This document shows positions 5,802 to 7,894 of a stretch of 7,894 bases of DNA, piece after piece; the first letter of the stretch is position 1, and each line of letters opens with the position of its first letter. Made by a program: the position numbers and the translations under genes. This stretch comes from CAVYVZ01 sp050748045 (GTDB taxonomy: Bacteria > Acidobacteriota > Vicinamibacteria > Vicinamibacterales > UBA2999): contig JBOGIW010000094.1 in the NCBI GenBank assembly GCA_050748045.1, positions 1 through 7,894 on the forward strand. The letters run 5' to 3'. The notes under the pieces are model-generated. The model saw only the letters and a list, made by a program, of their open reading frames with translations. It searched no databases and had not been told where the DNA came from.

Positions 5802-6007
5802 ACCTTGACGACGACATCAGCACCGAGGGATTGTTTGCAGAACGGCGGTCCGGTGAAACACAGACGTCCTTCGCCAAGTGGCTCGAGCGTCGGAAGGATG
5901 GCTGACACAGCGCCGAGGCCGGTGACTGTGAGATGCGCCTCGATGGCATCTTCGCCGGCGATCGCGTCTTCGCGCGGATTCGTCGTGATCCTCCTGAGCT
6001 CCGTCAC
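5802..6007 (-). other. Open frame after vapC, unidentified remnant
   Basis: A GTG at 6007-6005 overlaps the vapC stop by four bases (GTGA) and opens a frame beginning VTELRRITTNPREDAIAGED. The opening recalls the N-terminus of DUF433 antitoxins (ELxRITxNP...GxxxIRG), but the match fades within 35 residues. The frame stays open through the IS66 fragment and beyond, which in DNA this GC-rich means little. If it was a gene, its 3' end was replaced by the IS66 scrap at about 5802. No other coding signal is visible in this 200-base stretch. Confidence 0.25.
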
Positions 6008-6429
6008 GATTCCCACGGGTTGAAGACAGCCGCGCCCGCCCGTTGGTACTCGCGTGTATCGCGCGACACGATCGTCAGTCCGTGATGCAGGGCCGTTGCC
6101 GCAATGAATAGATCCGGCTGCGAATAGGTGTGTCCGGCTTTCCGGCCCTCCTCGACAAGGAGACGCCACTTGAACAACACATCCTCGCTGACGTCGAGGA
6201 CGCGCTGCTCGAACAGTGGCCGGACCTTGTGAGTGAGCCATGCGTTCAATTCAGCCCGTCGGTTCGCATCGGCCACCAACTCGATCCCGAAGCGGATTTC
6301 GGCGAGCGTCACTGTGCTGACGTACAGCAGCTCCAGCCGCTGTTCGGCGACGAACGCCACAACCTTGCGATACGGTCTTTTCCGCCGGATCTCGGAGAGG
6401 ACGTTCGTGTCGAGCAGCCAGCCGGTCAC
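6004..6429 (-). CDS. vapC: VapC-type PIN-domain ribonuclease toxin
   Basis: A 141-residue protein starting at GTG 6429-6427, which overlaps the antitoxin TGA by four bases. The PIN-domain active site is complete: D7 in WLLDTNVLSE, E44 in TLAEIRFGIE, D106 in YSQPDLFIAATA and D124 in IVSRDTREY. Such toxins cut tRNA or rRNA with Mg2+ and stop translation until bound by the antitoxin. The second half, with the long helix WRLLVEEGRKAG before the QPD motif, is that of the FitB/VapC subgroup. Length and frame are normal, so it should be active. Expression is coupled to the upstream antitoxin. Confidence 0.92.
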   Translation of the reverse strand: MTGWLLDTNVLSEIRRKRPYRKVVAFVAEQRLELLYVSTVTLAEIRFGIELVADANRRAELNAWLTHKVRPLFEQRVLDVSEDVLFKWRLLVEEGRKAGHTYSQPDLFIAATALHHGLTIVSRDTREYQRAGAAVFNPWES

Positions 6430-6743
6430 AGATCGACGTCGCGAACGCGCATCCGCGATCGCTGGGGCTCGATGTGTGTGGACCGGTGCGGTGATTGCCG
6501 CATCGCGTCGACAAGCGCCTGTCCCGTACGCTCGCCCGCAAGCCGCCGAAAGTCATCGGCGCCAATGACGACGACCTCTTCGCGGCCGTGCACGGTTACG
6601 TGCTGCGGCCCCTCCTGCTTCGCCCGTCGAACCACCTCGCTGAATCTGGCTTTCGCGTCCTGCAATTGCCAACTGCCGGACCGCGCGCCGCGCGGCTTGC
6701 GCCGCAGTCCCGCCGGCGCTGACGTCTTTTCAAGACTGGTCAT
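6426..6743 (-). CDS. Phd/YefM-family antitoxin of VapC
   Basis: A 105-residue protein from ATG 6743-6741. After a basic N-terminal extension of about 23 residues comes the Phd fold: WQLQDAKARFSEVVRRAKQE, then PQHVTVHGREEVVVIGADDF near 46-65, which forms the DNA-binding dimer. The C-terminal tail (about 72-105) would be the part that blocks the toxin; it is rich in Arg and Ser. A start at a later codon would give a more usual Phd length of about 80. ATG 6743 is preferred because the operator palindrome and -10 box sit exactly at it. It forms one operon with vapC. Confidence 0.88.
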   Translation of the reverse strand: MTSLEKTSAPAGLRRKPRGARSGSWQLQDAKARFSEVVRRAKQEGPQHVTVHGREEVVVIGADDFRRLAGERTGQALVDAMRQSPHRSTHIEPQRSRMRVRDVDL

Positions 6744-6761
6744 ACTGACCAGATTATCACA
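6736..6761 (-). promoter_or_regulatory. Operator palindrome and extended -10 at the phd start; leaderless transcript likely
   Basis: CTGGTCA-TAC-TGACCAG (6736-6752) is a perfect 7-3-7 inverted repeat that covers the antitoxin start codon. On the reverse strand TGTGATAAT (6761-6753) fits an extended -10 box. Only nine bases separate GATAAT from ATG, so the transcript would start within a few bases of the start codon. Binding of Phd dimers to the palindrome would then block both the polymerase and the start, giving the usual autoregulation. No good -35 is seen, as expected with an extended -10. Confidence 0.6.
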
Positions 6762-6795
6762 TGACGCCCGGGGGCGACGGCTTGCAGCGGCGCCT

Positions 6796-6837
6796 GTGGC
6801 GGCGAACGCGCCACGAAAGAGGCAGCCCCGCCCTCTT
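6796..6837. other. Intergenic region with two small hairpins
   Basis: Between the glycosyltransferase stop and the phd promoter lie GTGGCG/CGCCAC (6796-6801 with 6809-6814) and AAGAGG/CCTCTT (6817-6822 with 6832-6837). Either could end transcription of the reverse-strand polysaccharide operon, but neither is followed by a T tract on that strand, so an intrinsic terminator is not proven. Confidence 0.3.
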
Positions 6838-6868
6838 CGACAACATGGAGGCGCCGGGATAAAACGGA

Positions 6869-7762
6869 CTAGCCGCGGGCGCCGCGCAGCAGCCACCACT
6901 GGCGGCCGGACAGGATCACTTTCGCGAGGGCGCGCCTTGGCTGCAGCCGCCGCGGCGCAGTGTGGGTGGTGTAGTACAGGTAGGCGCTGGCGTGGAACGC
7001 ACGGATCGCCGCGGCGCGCGCGGACTGGCTCGACTGTCCCACGCGGTGAATCGCCGTCGCACCGGGCACGTAGCGGACGTGGCGGCCCGAGGCGCGGAGG
7101 CGGCGGCAGAGATCCGCGTCCTCCCAGTACAAGAAGTACCGCTCATCGAAGCCGTGCACGCGGACGAGCGCGTCGCGCCGCGCGAGCATGCACGCCCCCG
7201 ACACCCAGTCGACGACGACGCTCGGCTGGCCGCTGCGGATGGCGGCCTCGCTCACGACGTTGCGGCGCGTAATCGGGATCCACGGCAGGAGACGCCCGAG
7301 CGAGCCGGTCCGCCCGAAGAGCCCCGTGAGCATGGTCGGATCGCCACGGGCGCTGCCCTGGACGGACCCATCGGGGTTGAGGATGCGGGGCCCGACGACT
7401 GCGCAGCCGTCATATCGATCGAGCTCGAGGTTCAGCGCCGTCAGGGCGCCGGCCACCAGGCGGCAGTCGGGATTCATGACGAGGACGCGCGCGGCCGAGG
7501 TGGCCGCGAGCCCCTGGTTGACCGCGCGCGCGAAGCCGGCGTTCTCACGGTTGGCGACGAGCGTCGCCGACGGCGCGAACTCCGCGACAATCGCCTGGCT
7601 GCCGTCGGTGGAGGCGTTGTCGACGACCGCCGCCTGCCAGACCTCCCCGTGCAGCTCGTCGGCAATCGACTGGAGGGCGCGCCGAAGCTCGTCGCCCGCG
7701 TTGTAGTTGACGATGACCGCCGACAGCACAGGGGCACGGGGCGACAAGCGAGCGTCGATCAT
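6869..7762 (-). CDS. Family 2 glycosyltransferase, rhamnosyltransferase-like
   Basis: A 297-residue GT-A enzyme from ATG 7762-7760. The nucleotide-sugar site is laid out as in WbbL/RfbN-type rhamnosyltransferases: SAVIVNYNAGDELRRAL at about 14-30, VVDNASTDGSQ near 46-56, NRENAGFARAVNQGL near 71-85, the metal-binding VLVMNPDC near 93-100, VSGACMLARRDAL near 192-204 and the acceptor-side FDERYFLYWEDADLCRRLR near 209-227. The C-terminal basic helix (PRRLQPRRALAKVIL) probably docks on the inner membrane. It would add a sugar to a lipid-linked O-antigen, capsule or exopolysaccharide unit. It overlaps the upstream gene by four bases (ATGA), so both are in one operon. The sugar is not determined by sequence. 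Confidence 0.9.
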   Translation of the reverse strand: MIDARLSPRAPVLSAVIVNYNAGDELRRALQSIADELHGEVWQAAVVDNASTDGSQAIVAEFAPSATLVANRENAGFARAVNQGLAATSAARVLVMNPDCRLVAGALTALNLELDRYDGCAVVGPRILNPDGSVQGSARGDPTMLTGLFGRTGSLGRLLPWIPITRRNVVSEAAIRSGQPSVVVDWVSGACMLARRDALVRVHGFDERYFLYWEDADLCRRLRASGRHVRYVPGATAIHRVGQSSQSARAAAIRAFHASAYLYYTTHTAPRRLQPRRALAKVILSGRQWWLLRGARG

Positions 7763-7894
7763 CGCGGCTCGCCGGCGAGGCCGGCGTCGAAGCGCTTCTC
7801 GCGCCGCTTGAGCGCGAGCCAGCGCGGCTCGAGCCGCTCCCAGATCGCCCGCGCCGGCACGGTTCGCGCCTGCTGCACACGCGCCCGCTTGCGC
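7759..7894 (-). CDS. C-terminal end of an upstream gene, probably also a glycosyltransferase (partial)
   Basis: The frame enters at the right edge and gives 44 residues ending in KRREKRFDAGLAGEPR and a TGA (7761-7759) that shares four bases with the next start codon. The segment is basic and helical (RTVPARAIWERLEPRWLAL), like the tails of many acidobacterial GT2 enzymes. Too little is present to name the family. The overlap shows it is co-translated with the rhamnosyltransferase-like gene. Confidence 0.6.
   Translation of the reverse strand, partial: RKRARVQQARTVPARAIWERLEPRWLALKRREKRFDAGLAGEPR

Noticed and set aside
5830..5940. VTGLGAVSAILPTLEP in the frame after vapC looks like the N-terminal motif of beta-ketoacyl synthases
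   Set aside because: The match is limited to about 20 residues with nothing of the family before or after it; chance is the simpler explanation.
4928..6241. A single 437-codon reverse-strand open frame spanning the antitoxin, IS66 scrap and part of vapC
   Set aside because: It crosses real genes in another frame, only its last 74 codons resemble a known protein, and stop codons are rare by chance at this GC content.
6130..7272. Forward-strand 380-codon open frame over vapC, phd and the glycosyltransferase
   Set aside because: It crosses three genes that are clearly coded on the other strand, and its second half is low-complexity Arg/Gly/Ser.

Overview
The window looks like high-GC chromosomal DNA from an acidobacterium, probably from the Vicinamibacteria side. 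The main clue is a large duplicated FtsX/MacB-type permease of the ADOP kind (acidobacterial duplicated orphan permease). Codon use and short or leaderless-looking upstream regions fit. The taxonomy is an inference from one family and base composition, not a marker gene.

Layout from left to right. Positions 1-155 hold a broken XRE-type helix-turn-helix regulator, reverse strand, with an internal TAG. Positions 204-2708 hold the intact ADOP permease, reverse strand. Positions 2755-2904 are the C-terminal third of a Doc/Fic toxin, abruptly joined at about 2905 to a truncated, twice-frameshifted IS110-family transposase (to 3620). The non-coding leader of that transposase (about 3634-3836) is rich in hairpins and could be the remains of an IS110 bridge RNA. 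The Shine-Dalgarno sequence and start codon of the transposase pair almost perfectly with a segment 51 nt upstream.

The most interesting part is 3837-5258. It reads as two integron gene cassettes with no integrase in view. A DUF7002-like gene (3877-4623, forward) runs into a well-formed attC site (4524-4595). After that comes a reverse-oriented RelB/ParE-like toxin-antitoxin pair (4625-5152), followed by a second, more degenerate attC (5180-5258). The toxin has a one-base frameshift; the antitoxin is intact. The attC calls rest on R''/R' boxes, L''/L' stems with extrahelical bases and the snug fit of the genes between them.

Positions 5259-6003 hold mostly debris: a 16-bp palindrome, a cluster of strong inverted repeats (5443-5616), a fragment of an IS66-family transposase (5607-5801) and an open frame that follows vapC. 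Positions 6004-6743 carry an intact Phd-VapC toxin-antitoxin operon, reverse strand, with an operator palindrome over the antitoxin start codon and an extended -10 that implies a leaderless transcript. From 6869 to the right edge is a reverse-strand surface-polysaccharide operon: a GT2 rhamnosyltransferase-like gene preceded by the 3' end of another gene, overlapping by 4 nt.

Taken together, this is an accessory island between housekeeping-type genes: fragments of at least two toxin-antitoxin systems (Doc, ParE), possibly a third (XRE), one intact (Phd-VapC), two broken insertion sequences and a small integrase-less cassette cluster.
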